A stretch of 64,000 nt of DNA from an uncultured bacterium (GCA_937890835.1 CALADF010000036.1:25762-89761), one strand, 5' to 3'; shown: positions 51,236 through 60,268, counted from the stretch's first letter. A program made the numbers and translations. Notes: generated by a model from the letters alone, not told the origin.

Positions 51236-51843
51236 CGCGTCGCCTCCTTCGCCATCGCCTCGTCGACGAGAAGCTCCACGCGCGCGTCACGCAACGAGCA
51301 GTGCTCGCACATGAGGCAGTTGACCGACAGCTCATCGCAAGGAAGCTCGTCGTTCAGCTCGGCGAGGCTGCGCCCCGACTTGATGAGGAAATCACCCACG
51401 AGCGCGCGAACGCCCTCAACCGCGAACACGGCCGTGTGCGCTTTGTCCCACGGGATGCCGTCAAGCGCCTGCTTCACGTCATCCGGGGCGATCTCAAGCG
51501 CGCGGGAGAGCGTCAAGCCCTCGATCATGGTGCATACGACGCTCGCGCAAGCGGTCATGGCCAGGCAGCCGCGCGTCTTGAAGCCCGCACGAACCACCGT
51601 CTGCGTGGCGGGGTCGACCACCGCGAACAACCTGAGCGCCACCTCGCCGCGCTTGGACTTGCCCACCATGCTCTGCGCGTTGAACCCCTCGGGCGCCCCG
51701 CTGTTCTTGAAATTGGCCACCACCGATAAAAGCTTGTCGGAATACCCCACGACGCCGTCTTCGGTCTCGGTCTGGTACACATCCTCCGTGCGGATGACGG
51801 CACGGTTTTTCGGCTCGACGTAAACGTCGCGAACATCGCCCAT
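51232..51843 (-). CDS. IscU/NifU-N-like scaffold protein with altered cysteine set
   Basis: A 203-residue protein. Residues ~55-150 match the IscU/NifU N-terminal fold: ALRLFAVVDPATQTVVRAGF, FKTRGCLAMTACASVV, then MIEGLTLSRALEI, LDGIPWDKAHTAVFAVEGVRAL. Of the three canonical cluster cysteines only C93 (GC motif) remains: the first site (NPxCGD) reads GKSKRGE and the third (HC) is H136-T137. Extra cysteines are C99 and C104, and a C-terminal tail has C169, C176, C179 and C182 (C-x6-C-x2-C-x2-C). Start ATG 51843 follows AGGGGGG. Fe-S or other metal delivery to a special client is possible. Confidence 0.75.
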   Translation of the reverse strand: MGDVRDVYVEPKNRAVIRTEDVYQTETEDGVVGYSDKLLSVVANFKNSGAPEGFNAQSMVGKSKRGEVALRLFAVVDPATQTVVRAGFKTRGCLAMTACASVVCTMIEGLTLSRALEIAPDDVKQALDGIPWDKAHTAVFAVEGVRALVGDFLIKSGRSLAELNDELPCDELSVNCLMCEHCSLRDARVELLVDEAMAKEATR

Positions 51844-52071
51844 AGAAACCCCCCTCTTCAGCGCGCCCGGTCGCGCGCGGTTCGGCACAATCGCCATCAT
51901 ATGATGAAAGCACCACGTCGGAGGGCATCACCTCTTTAGGGGTAAAGTACCCGATTCCCCCCTGTTTTGCGGTTTTCCACCATTTTGGGGTATGATCGGA
52001 CAACGCTCGAGAAACCCCGCGGACCACGCGGGATCAAGCCCGCGGCGGCAATCCGCGATAGGAGGAGCACC
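51844..52071. promoter_or_regulatory. Divergent promoter region between the IscU-like operon and luxR
   Basis: No gene seen in 228 bases. The interval about 51930-51990 is AT-richer and contains TTTTGGGGTATGAT upstream of the LuxR gene, a plausible -10 neighbourhood. Nothing else stands out. Confidence 0.3.
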
Positions 52072-53616
52072 ATGACAACGCGCGTCGAGGAGGCAACCCC
52101 GACCCCGCCGAAAGCCGAGGAGGCGAAGACGGCGAGCAAAAACGCCATCGAGTCCATCGTGGTCCTCTGGCCCCTCATCTTGGGTCTTGCGTTCGGGCGC
52201 GCAGGACTCATCGCCGCCTGCTACGGCAGCTACGAGAACACCGACGAAGGCTTGTTCACCGACGGCGCCATGCTCGTCAGCCTGGCCGCGCTGCTCATCC
52301 CGTTCGTCATCATCACGCTCAGGAAGAAGGAGATAGGCAAACCCTGGGCGAACCGTCTCGCACGCATCTGCATCGTGCTGGAAGCGGTCATCATCGCCGC
52401 CATCGGCGTGGTGAACCTTTTCACGCCCGAGAACTTCGCCCTGAGGTTTTTGCTCAGCGTCGCGTGCACCATCACCGCATCGGGGTCGATGTTCTACTGG
52501 CTTCGACGCGCACGCGGAACCAGCGCCTCCATAGCCGCCGTCTACGTGTTCGCGGCCCTCATCATCAGCGAGATCGAGCTGCTCATCGCAGCCCTCCTGC
52601 CCGCAGGCATCGACTGTTTCTTCACGGCGGCGCTCGCAGCCCTGCAGCTGCCCTGCATCCTTTGGGCGCGCAAGCGCACGCAACCTTACGACATCGAGGT
52701 GGGCGAGCTGGCGACCGACGACTTCTTCGGCTTCACCGAGAACATCCTCAAGAGCAGGCAGCTGCTCATCGCGCTCGCGACGGGCATCTGCCTGCTCTCC
52801 ATCGTCACGGGTTTTCTGCGCGGCTACCCCAACGGCGACGCCATCCCGTTCGCCCTCGCCACGCGCATCGGCTATGCGGTGCTCGTCATCGTCGCCGGCC
52901 TCACGATCATCGCGACGACCACGCGCGGAAACGCGCACGTTCTCTCACGAGGCGTCTTCATCGCCATCGAGTTGATCGCCTGCACGGCGCTTATCTGCTA
53001 CGCAGCCTTCCCCGACGCCCTCGATATCGGCGCCATGTTCATCACGCTGCTCAACGCGCTCATGGTCGGGTTCTCCTGGTACATCATCATCGCGTTCATG
53101 AGCTACGGTTGGCGCGACCCGTACTACTATGCCATCGCCGGATGGCTCGTGTGGCTCGGCGCCCGAGCCTGTTCGCGCATGATCCTGTTCGGCATCGAGC
53201 CCGTATCGGGCAACAGCCTGCTGTTCTTCGCGTTGATGGGGACGCTGCTCGTCGCGGCGGGCCAGATCTTCCTGCTGCAGTTCATCAAAACCGAGCAGGC
53301 GAGCTCTGCGGAGGAGGCGCAGCCGCCCCGCACGATCGTGCGCATCATGGGCCTTGACAGCCACGACAACCTCGAGGATATGCGCCAAAACGCCATGAGG
53401 CACAGCGCGGAGATCATGGGCGAGCAGTTCATGCTCTCCGAGCGCGAAGTCGACGTGCTCGCGCTGTACGCGACGGGTCTGACGCAGAAGAAGGTGGCCG
53501 AGGAGCTGTTCATCACCCCGAGCACCGCGCATGCCCACATCAAGCGCATCTACGCGAAGACGGGCATGCACTCGCGCCAGGACATCCTCGACTATATTAA
53601 AGAGTACGCGTCCTAG
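52072..53616 (+). CDS. Membrane-anchored LuxR-family transcriptional regulator
   Basis: A 514-residue protein. Residues ~25-430 contain about twelve hydrophobic segments without known sensor motif. The C-terminal ~65 residues are a LuxR/GerE helix-turn-helix: LSEREVDVLALYATGLTQ, KKVAEELFITPSTAHAHIKR and IYAKTGMHSRQDILDYIKE. This architecture (polytopic membrane sensor directly fused to LuxR HTH) is expanded in Eggerthellaceae and usually controls an adjacent metabolic operon in response to its substrate. Start is ATG 52072 with GGAGGAG upstream. Likely targets here are the divergent IscU-like operon or its own promoter (inference). Confidence 0.9.
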   Translation: MTTRVEEATPTPPKAEEAKTASKNAIESIVVLWPLILGLAFGRAGLIAACYGSYENTDEGLFTDGAMLVSLAALLIPFVIITLRKKEIGKPWANRLARICIVLEAVIIAAIGVVNLFTPENFALRFLLSVACTITASGSMFYWLRRARGTSASIAAVYVFAALIISEIELLIAALLPAGIDCFFTAALAALQLPCILWARKRTQPYDIEVGELATDDFFGFTENILKSRQLLIALATGICLLSIVTGFLRGYPNGDAIPFALATRIGYAVLVIVAGLTIIATTTRGNAHVLSRGVFIAIELIACTALICYAAFPDALDIGAMFITLLNALMVGFSWYIIIAFMSYGWRDPYYYAIAGWLVWLGARACSRMILFGIEPVSGNSLLFFALMGTLLVAAGQIFLLQFIKTEQASSAEEAQPPRTIVRIMGLDSHDNLEDMRQNAMRHSAEIMGEQFMLSEREVDVLALYATGLTQKKVAEELFITPSTAHAHIKRIYAKTGMHSRQDILDYIKEYAS

Positions 53617-53674
53617 GCGTAACGGCTGTCGGGCGGGCACTTCAGGAAAACGGTAAAGGCGCCTGAAAAGAGCA

Positions 53675-53711
53675 AGCCGTCCTGCCCTCGAGCATGAGGA
53701 GCAGGACGGCT
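53675..53711. terminator. Hairpin between luxR and marR
   Basis: AGCCGTCCTGC (53675-53685) and GCAGGACGGCT (53701-53711), 11-bp stem with an internal CCTC/GAGG stem in the loop. Located between convergent genes. Confidence 0.6.
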
Positions 53712-53853
53712 CTATCAATCAAGCGGCTCTTCGTCAACGCGGCAGCTGCCTACATGGCAAGCTTCTGCCGATATGCGAAAGAACCAGCGGCGGTTCTTCT
53801 CTTGCAGAACGACCGCCAGCGCGTGGCTCTACGCCTCTATGAAAGAACGGCGA

Positions 53854-54339
53854 TTAACGACGGCAGCACTTACGATGGCCGTGATGATGCTTCTTGCCGT
53901 GCTTGCGGCTGCCATGAGCGCCCTGATCCTTGGCGGAGAGAATAATCTTCTCGGTGAGGGCGTTCAGCTGAGCGATCTCCTCGTCGGTGAGGCAGGAGAG
54001 GATGTCGTCGGCGGTCTGAGCCTGAGCAGCGCAACGCTTCTCGGCGAGCTTCTCGCCCTCCTCGGTCAGCTTCACGGTGTAACCGCGCTTCTCATCGGTG
54101 CCCTCGATGGTGACGTAGCCGTTGCGCTCGGCCTTGCGCACGACGTCCTTGAGCTCACGACGATCGAAGCTCAGCGTCTCAACGAGCTCGCGCGTGGTGG
54201 TGGCGCCCTTCTTGTGCAGGACCTTGAGCAGCGCGCCCTGTCCGCTCTTGTAGCTCTTGGGGCCATTCTTGCGGTATGCACGGTTGCTGAGCTTGCTCGC
54301 CTTCTTCAGCTGCGCGAGCGTCTTCACGGCACTGGTCAT
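53854..54339 (-). CDS. MarR-like winged-helix regulator with His/Cys-rich C-terminal tail
   Basis: A 161-residue DNA-binding protein. The winged helix is in residues ~30-100 (LLKVLHKKGATTTRELVETL, then RRELKDVVRKAERNGYVTIE and the wing with DEKRGYTVKLTEEG). A dimerising helix follows. The last 20 residues are dominated by His, Lys, Arg and Cys (HGKKHHHGHRKCC), an obvious candidate for metal binding or metal sensing. Otherwise the form is that of MarR-type repressors. Upstream are GTGAA-type inverted repeats (54427-54490) that look like its operators. No target gene is adjacent, so it may regulate itself or genes elsewhere. Confidence 0.82.
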   Translation of the reverse strand: MTSAVKTLAQLKKASKLSNRAYRKNGPKSYKSGQGALLKVLHKKGATTTRELVETLSFDRRELKDVVRKAERNGYVTIEGTDEKRGYTVKLTEEGEKLAEKRCAAQAQTADDILSCLTDEEIAQLNALTEKIILSAKDQGAHGSRKHGKKHHHGHRKCCRR

Positions 54340-54426
54340 GATTGCCTTCTTTCCTTAGTTCATCTCTTAAAACTGCGCCGACTCACTATAGGAGAGCTTC
54401 CCCGTACAAACCCGTCAACAAGCTTA

Positions 54427-54490
54427 TTATTCACCTTTTGTGAACGAATAAACATAACCGCAGGTGAATATATAATTTTGTATTATTCAC
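54427..54490. promoter_or_regulatory. Paired TTCAC/GTGAA inverted repeats, probable MarR operators
   Basis: TTATTCAC (54427-54434) faces GTGAACGAATAA (54440-54451), and GTGAATA (54464-54470) faces TATTCAC (54484-54490). The four half-sites share GTGAA(T/C)(A/G). They are 90-150 bases upstream of the MarR start. Confidence 0.6.
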
Positions 54491-54573
54491 TAATTCCTAT
54501 TATTTCGGAAATCGAATTATACGAGCTCGAAAAGGGTGCATGAGGGAACGACGTGGGCGCCACCGGGCGAAAA

Positions 54574-54605
54574 GAAGGCGCCGGGCGAAACACCTCGGCG
54601 CCTTC
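54574..54605 (-). terminator. Hairpin after the aminotransferase gene
   Basis: GAAGGCGCCG (54574-54583) and CGGCGCCTTC (54596-54605), 10-bp stem. On the minus strand it is followed by TTTTCGCC. Confidence 0.6.
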
Positions 54606-54689
54606 GTTCGGTGCATGCAAGCGACGGCCTTGAATCCAGCGGCCGCTCGGCGAGCAGGCGTGGGCGAAAGCCGCCCGACAGCCTTGAAC

Positions 54690-55871
54690 CTATCCCTCGT
54701 AGCTCTCCTTCAGCTTGGCGAACGCGGGAAGCGAGCGCTCGATGACGTCGCGCGCGATGCAGTAGCTCAGGCGCACCCAACCGCCGACGCCGAAGCTGTC
54801 GGAGGGCACCAGCAAAAGCTCGAACTCCTTCGCGCGATCGGAAAACGCCTGGGCGTCGTCTTCGAGCGCACGCACCCACAGGTAGAAGGCGCCGTCGGGC
54901 TCGACGTACTCGTAGCCGAGACGATCGAGCTCATCGGCGAGAAGCTTGCGGTTGGCGGCATAAGCCTCCACATCAGACGGCTCGTCGATGCAACGGGCTA
55001 TCACGCGCTGCAGCAAAACGGGAGCGCAAATGTAGCCGAGGGCGCGCCCGGCGCCCGCCACGGCGGTGGCAACCTCGCCCGCGTTCTCCATCTCGGCCGC
55101 AACGTAGATGTAGCCGATGCGCTCGCCGGGAAGCGAGAGCGACTTGGAGTACGAATAGCACACGATGGTGTTCGGGTAGATGGTGGGGACGTAAGGCACC
55201 TCTTTGCCGTAGGTGATCTCGCGGTAGGGCTCGTCGCTGATGAGGTAGATGGTGCGGCCGAGCTCATGCCCGCGTCGCTCGAGCATGGCGGCGAGGGATT
55301 CGAGGCTCTCGCGCGTGTACACCGCGCCGACCGGGTTGTTCGGCGAGTTGATGATGACCGCGCTCGTCTTCGCCGTGATGGCCTCGGCCAGCGCGTCGAC
55401 GTCGATCTGGAAGCTCGGCACCAAAGCAGGCACCTCGACGAGCTTGCAACCGCTCGCGTGAATCCACGTCGCGTACTCGGGGAAGTACGGCGAGACGACG
55501 ATCACCTCGTCACCTGGCTCGGTGATGGCGGCGATGGAGATGGCGATGCCCGCGGCGGCGCCCGCCGTCAGATAAACGAGGTCGGGGGTCGCAGGCGATC
55601 CGAATTTCTCCGCGATATGGTCGGCCACCACCTTGCGCACCGCGGGGTCGCCCGACGCCGGGGAATATCCGTGCAGCGCGACGGGGTCCTCGTCCATAAG
55701 CTCGAGGATGGTCTGCCTGACCAGGTCGGGCGCGGGAACGCTCGGGTTTCCGATGCTGTAGTCGAAAACGTTCTCCTCCCCTATCTCGGCTTTGCGCTTC
55801 ATTCCGTAGGCGAACAGCTCGCGAATGGCGCTCGGCTCGTTGCCCAAATCGTACATGCTCCGGTTGATCAT
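54690..55871 (-). CDS. Class I/II pyridoxal-phosphate aminotransferase
   Basis: A 393-residue PLP enzyme of the aspartate aminotransferase fold. The Schiff-base lysine is K243 in SYSKSLSLPGERIGY, other cofactor contacts are INSPNNPVGAVY (Asn), ISDEPYREI (Asp, Tyr) and the C-terminal WVRLSYC (substrate Arg). It probably transaminates amino acids with 2-oxoacids. The specific substrate cannot be told. The ATG at 55871 is preferred over the adjacent TTG at 55874, with AAGGGA upstream. A single gene with its own terminator. Confidence 0.88.
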   Translation of the reverse strand: MINRSMYDLGNEPSAIRELFAYGMKRKAEIGEENVFDYSIGNPSVPAPDLVRQTILELMDEDPVALHGYSPASGDPAVRKVVADHIAEKFGSPATPDLVYLTAGAAAGIAISIAAITEPGDEVIVVSPYFPEYATWIHASGCKLVEVPALVPSFQIDVDALAEAITAKTSAVIINSPNNPVGAVYTRESLESLAAMLERRGHELGRTIYLISDEPYREITYGKEVPYVPTIYPNTIVCYSYSKSLSLPGERIGYIYVAAEMENAGEVATAVAGAGRALGYICAPVLLQRVIARCIDEPSDVEAYAANRKLLADELDRLGYEYVEPDGAFYLWVRALEDDAQAFSDRAKEFELLLVPSDSFGVGGWVRLSYCIARDVIERSLPAFAKLKESYEG

Positions 55872-56020
55872 CAACGTTCCCTTGAATCCTTCCGCCGCTT
55901 CTCACGCGGCGGTAACGCTTTCCTTCCCCACGCCGCCCGAGCGCCCCACGCCGCGGGCGAACGCGAAACCGCCGCGCGCCGCCTCGATCGACCGGAGCGG
56001 CGCGCGGCGGTCGCAAAAAA

Positions 56021-56464
56021 CTACTCCGCCTTCACCACGAGCACGTCGCAGCGCGACTCGCGGATAAGGTACTTCGACACGCTTCCGACAAACGCGTACT
56101 TGATGTCGGAGAACCCGCGCTCGCCGCATACGACCAGGTCGGGGTCGTAAGGTTTGACAAGCTCCTCCATAAGCGTCTCTCCGACGCGCCCGACCTTCAA
56201 GGAGAACGTGCATCCGGGGATGTCATCGTCGGCCTCGATGCGCGCGAACACCGGGGCGAGCCGTTCGCGCATGACCGCCTCCTCCTCGGCGGCGAGCATC
56301 TTGTAGTTGATGCCGTTGGCGTCCGAAGGGAGCACGTCAACCACATGGCCGAACATGAGCTCGGCATGATGAGCCTTGGCCAAGGCGATAGCGCGCTCGA
56401 TGACGATATCCTGGGTCGACGATCCGTCGATCGCCGCGAATATGCGCGAGTAAAGTTGAGACAT
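56021..56464 (-). CDS. Universal stress protein (UspA family)
   Basis: A 147-residue cytoplasmic protein. The family's start is seen in RIFAAIDGSSTQD and the nucleotide-binding loop at the C-terminus in VVCGERGFSDIKYAFVGSVS (G-x2-G-x9-G-S), suggesting the ATP-binding subclass. The ending ESRCDVLVVKAE is typical. UspA proteins accumulate under starvation or stress and bind ATP. Single gene. Confidence 0.9.
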   Translation of the reverse strand: MSQLYSRIFAAIDGSSTQDIVIERAIALAKAHHAELMFGHVVDVLPSDANGINYKMLAAEEEAVMRERLAPVFARIEADDDIPGCTFSLKVGRVGETLMEELVKPYDPDLVVCGERGFSDIKYAFVGSVSKYLIRESRCDVLVVKAE

Positions 56465-56615
56465 GGCAAGTCCTTTCTCTCGTAAGCGCCGAAAAGCGTC
56501 CGTTGAAGAACCGTGCGGCCATCCGCCGCACGGCAGCCTCCCTTTACGAGGTAGCTACAGAATAACCCTGCGAAGAGCCGGTAAAAAGCACACTCTGTTA
56601 AAATCCGTCATCGGA

Positions 56616-57509
56616 TCACCCGCTGTACAACCCGGCGAGCTCCTTGAACATCGCGTGGAACCGAGCGCGCAGGACCCCGCCTTTCTGGCAAACGAACGTG
56701 ATGTCGTGGGCGATGCCCTCATCCGCGAAGGGGATGCGCACGAGCCTTCCGCTTAACAGGTCGTCGGCGACGGCGGCCTCGTAGAGAAACGCGATTCCCA
56801 AACCACTTCCGACCAGGCGCTTTATGACATTGAGGCTATCGACTTCGGTGATGCGGACGAAGCCTTCTACAGACAGGTTGCGCTGCTCCATCGCGTGCTC
56901 GAACAACGCGCGCGTGCCGGACCCCACTTCGCGCACCACGAGATGTTCGGCGAGAAGATCGCCCCACCCCACTGCGGGACCCTGCGCAAGATGATGGTCG
57001 GGGGCGCAGACGCCGACGAGCCGCTGCTCGCAGAGAACCGACCAGTCGTAAGCGTTTTTGTCGAAGAAACCCTCGATGAGCGCGAAGTCGAGCGTTCCGT
57101 CGTCGATGCGGGAAAGGAGATGCGCCGTATCGCCCGACACCACGTGCGCGTCGACGCTTCGATGCTGCGCCAGCCACGCCCCAAGCGGAGCCGCGAGCAG
57201 GTATTCGCCCGCCGTCAGCGTCGCGCCGATGGTAAGCGACTCCCTCCCCACGCGCATGGCCTCGAGGTCGCGCCTGAGAAGCTCCGCCTCATGGCGCATG
57301 CCCTCGGCGCACACTCGCAGAGCCTCCCCCGCAGGGGTCAGCACGAGCTTCTTGCTGCGATAGAGAAACAGCTTCACGCCATACGCGCGCTCGAGCGCGG
57401 CGATATGCTGCGACACCGCAGGTTGGGTGAGGGAAAGTTCCTCGGCGGCCCGCGTGTAGTTGAGCGTGCGGCACACCGCGAGGAACGTCTCTATTCGATA
57501 GTCGAGCAT
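56616..57509 (-). CDS. LysR-family transcriptional regulator
   Basis: A 297-residue regulator. The N-terminal winged helix is classical: FLAVCRTLNYTRAAEELSL, TQPAVSQHIAALERAYGVKL. The periplasmic-binding-like effector domain follows (LTIGATLTAGEYLLAAPL and others). Start is ATG 57509 with GGGGATGAGG upstream. It is divergent from the TDT-family transporter gene at 57802, the usual arrangement for a LysR activator with its target. The gap contains inverted repeats listed separately. Confidence 0.92.
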   Translation of the reverse strand: MLDYRIETFLAVCRTLNYTRAAEELSLTQPAVSQHIAALERAYGVKLFLYRSKKLVLTPAGEALRVCAEGMRHEAELLRRDLEAMRVGRESLTIGATLTAGEYLLAAPLGAWLAQHRSVDAHVVSGDTAHLLSRIDDGTLDFALIEGFFDKNAYDWSVLCEQRLVGVCAPDHHLAQGPAVGWGDLLAEHLVVREVGSGTRALFEHAMEQRNLSVEGFVRITEVDSLNVIKRLVGSGLGIAFLYEAAVADDLLSGRLVRIPFADEGIAHDITFVCQKGGVLRARFHAMFKELAGLYSG

Positions 57510-57716
57510 GACCTCATCCCCCTTAGCCTGAAAACGCCGCGCGCGACGCGAGAGCGGGTCGCAGCGGCCCGAACGCACGACTCGCGCCTACGCGGGCGCG
57601 ACCTCGTGCGCCCCGTATCGACAACGCCATGCGCGTCCACGCCCAACTCAAGCGCACGCCGAAGCGTACAACGCGGGCGCGGCATCGCGCGCGCCCGTGC
57701 CATCAGCGATAAGAAA

Positions 57717-57746
57717 AACTTATATCACAATAAGTTATTATAAGTT
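57717..57746. promoter_or_regulatory. Likely LysR binding site upstream of the TDT transporter
   Basis: AACTTAT (57717-57723), six-base spacer, ATAAGTT (57730-57736), then a second ATAAGTT at 57740-57746, ten bases (one helical turn) later. The dyad lies in the divergent gap about 70 bases before the transporter GTG, a good place for a LysR activation site. Confidence 0.6.
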
Positions 57747-57801
57747 TTATTCACCTCACCCACCCATCACAATAGAGCGCGCTGAAAAGAAAGGACCTTC
57801 C

Positions 57802-58794
57802 GTGAACACCATCCGCACGCTCTTCGAACACATCCCCGTCCCGGTCGCCGGGGTCGCGCTCGGACTTGCCGCACTCGGCAACGTCCTCGCCCCCGCCTCG
57901 ATTCTCGTCCACGACATTTGCGGCGCTCTATCCGCGATGCTAGTGGTTCTGCTTCTTATCAAGATCGCGTTCGCCCCCCACCGTTTCAGAAGCGACATGG
58001 AAAACCCCGTCGTCGCCAGCACGTGCGCGACGCTTTTCATGGCGTGCATGCAGCTCGCCGCGTACATCAGCGCGGTCAGCTATACGGCGGGTTTTGCGCT
58101 CTGGTGCGCGGCCATCATCTGCCATTTCGCGCTGATGGCGTGGTTCACGAAGAAGTTCCTGCTCGCGTTCGACCTGAAAAACGTCCACGCGACGTACTTC
58201 ATCGCCTACGTCGGCATCATCGTGGCGTCTCTGACCTCGCCGACGTTTGGCATGCAGGCCCTCGGCAACGTCCTGTTCTGGTTCGGATTCGTCTGCTACG
58301 CCGCGCTGTTCGTGCTGGTGACCGTTCGCTACGTCAGGCACGAGGTGGCCGCGCCCGCGAAGCCCACCTTCTGCGTTTACGCCGCTCCCATGAGCCTGTC
58401 GCTTGCCGGGTATCTTGCGGTGACGCCCGAGCCGAACCTGGCCCTTGTCGCCGTGATGGCCATAGCCGCCCAGATGCTGTTCGTCTTCGTGCTCACGCAA
58501 GTGCCGAAATTCATCAAGGGCGGCTTCTACCCGAGTTTCGCCGCCATGACCTTCCCCTTCGTCATCACGGCAACCGCCCTCGACCGCGTGGTTGCCCTGC
58601 TGGCAGGCAAAGGCGTCATCTTGCCGGCGGTCTTCGACTGGATCGTCGCCGCAGAGGTTATCTTCGCCGCCTGCATGGTCATCTTCGTCTTCGCCCACTA
58701 CGCCCGCTTCATGGGGAAGAACTTCCTCTCCGCCTTCCGCAGCGTACGTAAGGAAAACGCTTCCCACGCCGCCGAGGCCGAAGCGGGCGCGTAA
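57802..58794 (+). CDS. TDT-family transporter (TehA/SLAC1-like)
   Basis: A 330-residue membrane protein with ten hydrophobic segments. It opens with VNTIRTLFEHIPVPVAGVAL and has GFALWCAAIICHFALMAWF, YVGIIVASLTSPTFGMQALG and IKGGFYPSFAAMTFPFVI. This pattern matches the tellurite-resistance/dicarboxylate transporter family, which moves anions such as malate, sulfite or C4-dicarboxylates. Start is the GTG at 57802 with AAGGA at good spacing; upstream ATG frames lack a ribosome site. Controlled, presumably, by the divergent LysR. Confidence 0.85.
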   Translation: MNTIRTLFEHIPVPVAGVALGLAALGNVLAPASILVHDICGALSAMLVVLLLIKIAFAPHRFRSDMENPVVASTCATLFMACMQLAAYISAVSYTAGFALWCAAIICHFALMAWFTKKFLLAFDLKNVHATYFIAYVGIIVASLTSPTFGMQALGNVLFWFGFVCYAALFVLVTVRYVRHEVAAPAKPTFCVYAAPMSLSLAGYLAVTPEPNLALVAVMAIAAQMLFVFVLTQVPKFIKGGFYPSFAAMTFPFVITATALDRVVALLAGKGVILPAVFDWIVAAEVIFAACMVIFVFAHYARFMGKNFLSAFRSVRKENASHAAEAEAGA

Positions 58795-58809
58795 CACGGG
58801 ATGGGTGTG

Positions 58810-60255
58810 CTACCGGAGACTCCTGCCGCTGTGGTCGAAGCCGGCGAGGTCCTCGGGCTTAGCCGCCGCGCCCGACTTTGACGCGGGGCCTGCGCCTTCC
58901 AAGCGGGCAATGGCCTTCTTCATATCCTCCATGCAGCGAATGGCCAGCTCCATGGAGAAATCCTGTCTGACGACCAGCCGCTGCACGTCGATGCTCTCGA
59001 GGTCCGCGGGCAGCGGGTAGGCCGGCACCAGCCACCCGCGCATGCGCAAACGATCCGCCAGATCGTAAAGCGTCCAGGCTGCATCGACATCCTTCTTCAG
59101 CCGCCAGCACACGATGGGAATTTCAGCCGCATCCTCGATGATGTCGAACAGGCCCATGGACTCGATCTCGCGCGCCATGTAACGCGCCACGTCGAGCGTG
59201 CGTTGATGAATCGCGCGGAAGCCCTCGAACCCGTTGCGCAGGAACACGTAGTACTGTCCGACGATCTGCGACGCCGAGCGCGAGAAGTTGATGGCCATCG
59301 TGGCCTCTTCGCCGCCCAGATAACTCACCCAGAAGACGAGGTCCTCGGGCAGCGCCTCCTTGCCGCGCCAGATGACCCAGCCGACACCCGGGTACACCAA
59401 ACCGTACTTGTGCCCCGACGTGCTGATGGACCACACGTTCTCGCAGCGGAAATCCCACTTCAGGCGCGGCTCGACGAACGGAGCCACCATGCCGCCCGAC
59501 GCCGCGTCGACGTGAATGCGCACCGGCATGGCGGGATGGGCCTCGTTGTAACGCCCGACGAGCGCATCAAGCGCGGCGACGTCGTCGTATTTTCCCGTGT
59601 ACGTGATGCCGAGAACAGCCGTGATGCCGATGGTGTGATCGTCGACGTAATCCATCACCGTGTCCATGTTGAGGGAGAGATGCTCCTCGTCAAGCGGAAC
59701 CGTACGCATCTCAACGTCCCAGTAGCGGCAGAACTTCTCCCAGCACACCTGGTACCCCGAGGAAATGACGAGGTTCGGACGCTGCCTCGAGTAAACGTCG
59801 ATCCCCGCCGCCTGCGCAAGCTTCTTCCAGCGGAAGAGCATAGCCAAGCCTCCCAGCATGCACGCCTCCGATGAGCCGACCGTCGAGGTTCCCATGGGCT
59901 CCTCGTGAGGATCGGCATGCCAGAGGTTCCCGATCATGGCGACGCAGCGGTTCTCCAGGTCGGCGGTCATGGGGTACTCGTCTTTATCGATGGCGTTCTT
60001 CTGCAGATTCTCCGCCATGAGCTTGGTGGCCGTCGGCTCCATGTAGGTCTGGCAGAACGTCGCGGCGTTCTGCGTGGCGTTTCCCTCGATGGACAGATAC
60101 TCCCTGATCATCTCGTAGGCGATGCGCGGCTCAACCGGCCCGTCCGCTAACTCGCGAGAGGGCATGGCCACGTCGCTCACCTCCGACCCGAAGATCGGCG
60201 TCAGGTAGCGATCGGTTTCGCTTTCGTCGTGGAACAACTCGTTTTCACCCATCAT
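58810..60255 (-). CDS. gadB: Glutamate decarboxylase
   Basis: A 481-residue PLP-dependent enzyme making GABA and CO2 from glutamate and consuming a proton. The Schiff-base lysine is K283 in STSGHKYGLVYPGVGW. Other motifs: GTSTVGSSEACMLGG (phosphate binding), VDAASGGMVAPF (cofactor Asp). The C-terminus has an extra ~25 residues of low complexity (ASKSGAAAKPEDLAGF) ending without the conserved HT motif; the part shut at neutral pH in E. coli may differ. ATG 60255 has GGAGGAAG upstream. It lies 13 bases after the antiporter gene, the standard gadCB pair for acid resistance. Confidence 0.93.
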   Translation of the reverse strand: MMGENELFHDESETDRYLTPIFGSEVSDVAMPSRELADGPVEPRIAYEMIREYLSIEGNATQNAATFCQTYMEPTATKLMAENLQKNAIDKDEYPMTADLENRCVAMIGNLWHADPHEEPMGTSTVGSSEACMLGGLAMLFRWKKLAQAAGIDVYSRQRPNLVISSGYQVCWEKFCRYWDVEMRTVPLDEEHLSLNMDTVMDYVDDHTIGITAVLGITYTGKYDDVAALDALVGRYNEAHPAMPVRIHVDAASGGMVAPFVEPRLKWDFRCENVWSISTSGHKYGLVYPGVGWVIWRGKEALPEDLVFWVSYLGGEEATMAINFSRSASQIVGQYYVFLRNGFEGFRAIHQRTLDVARYMAREIESMGLFDIIEDAAEIPIVCWRLKKDVDAAWTLYDLADRLRMRGWLVPAYPLPADLESIDVQRLVVRQDFSMELAIRCMEDMKKAIARLEGAGPASKSGAAAKPEDLAGFDHSGRSLR

Positions 60256-60268
60256 GAACTTCCTCCTT

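Larger units (their letters stand above)
54340..54689. other. 350-bp intergenic region: marR operator zone and aminotransferase terminator
   Basis: No gene seen. The left 150 bases are very AT-rich and hold the GTGAA repeats; the right part holds the terminator hairpin for the aminotransferase. Confidence 0.5.
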
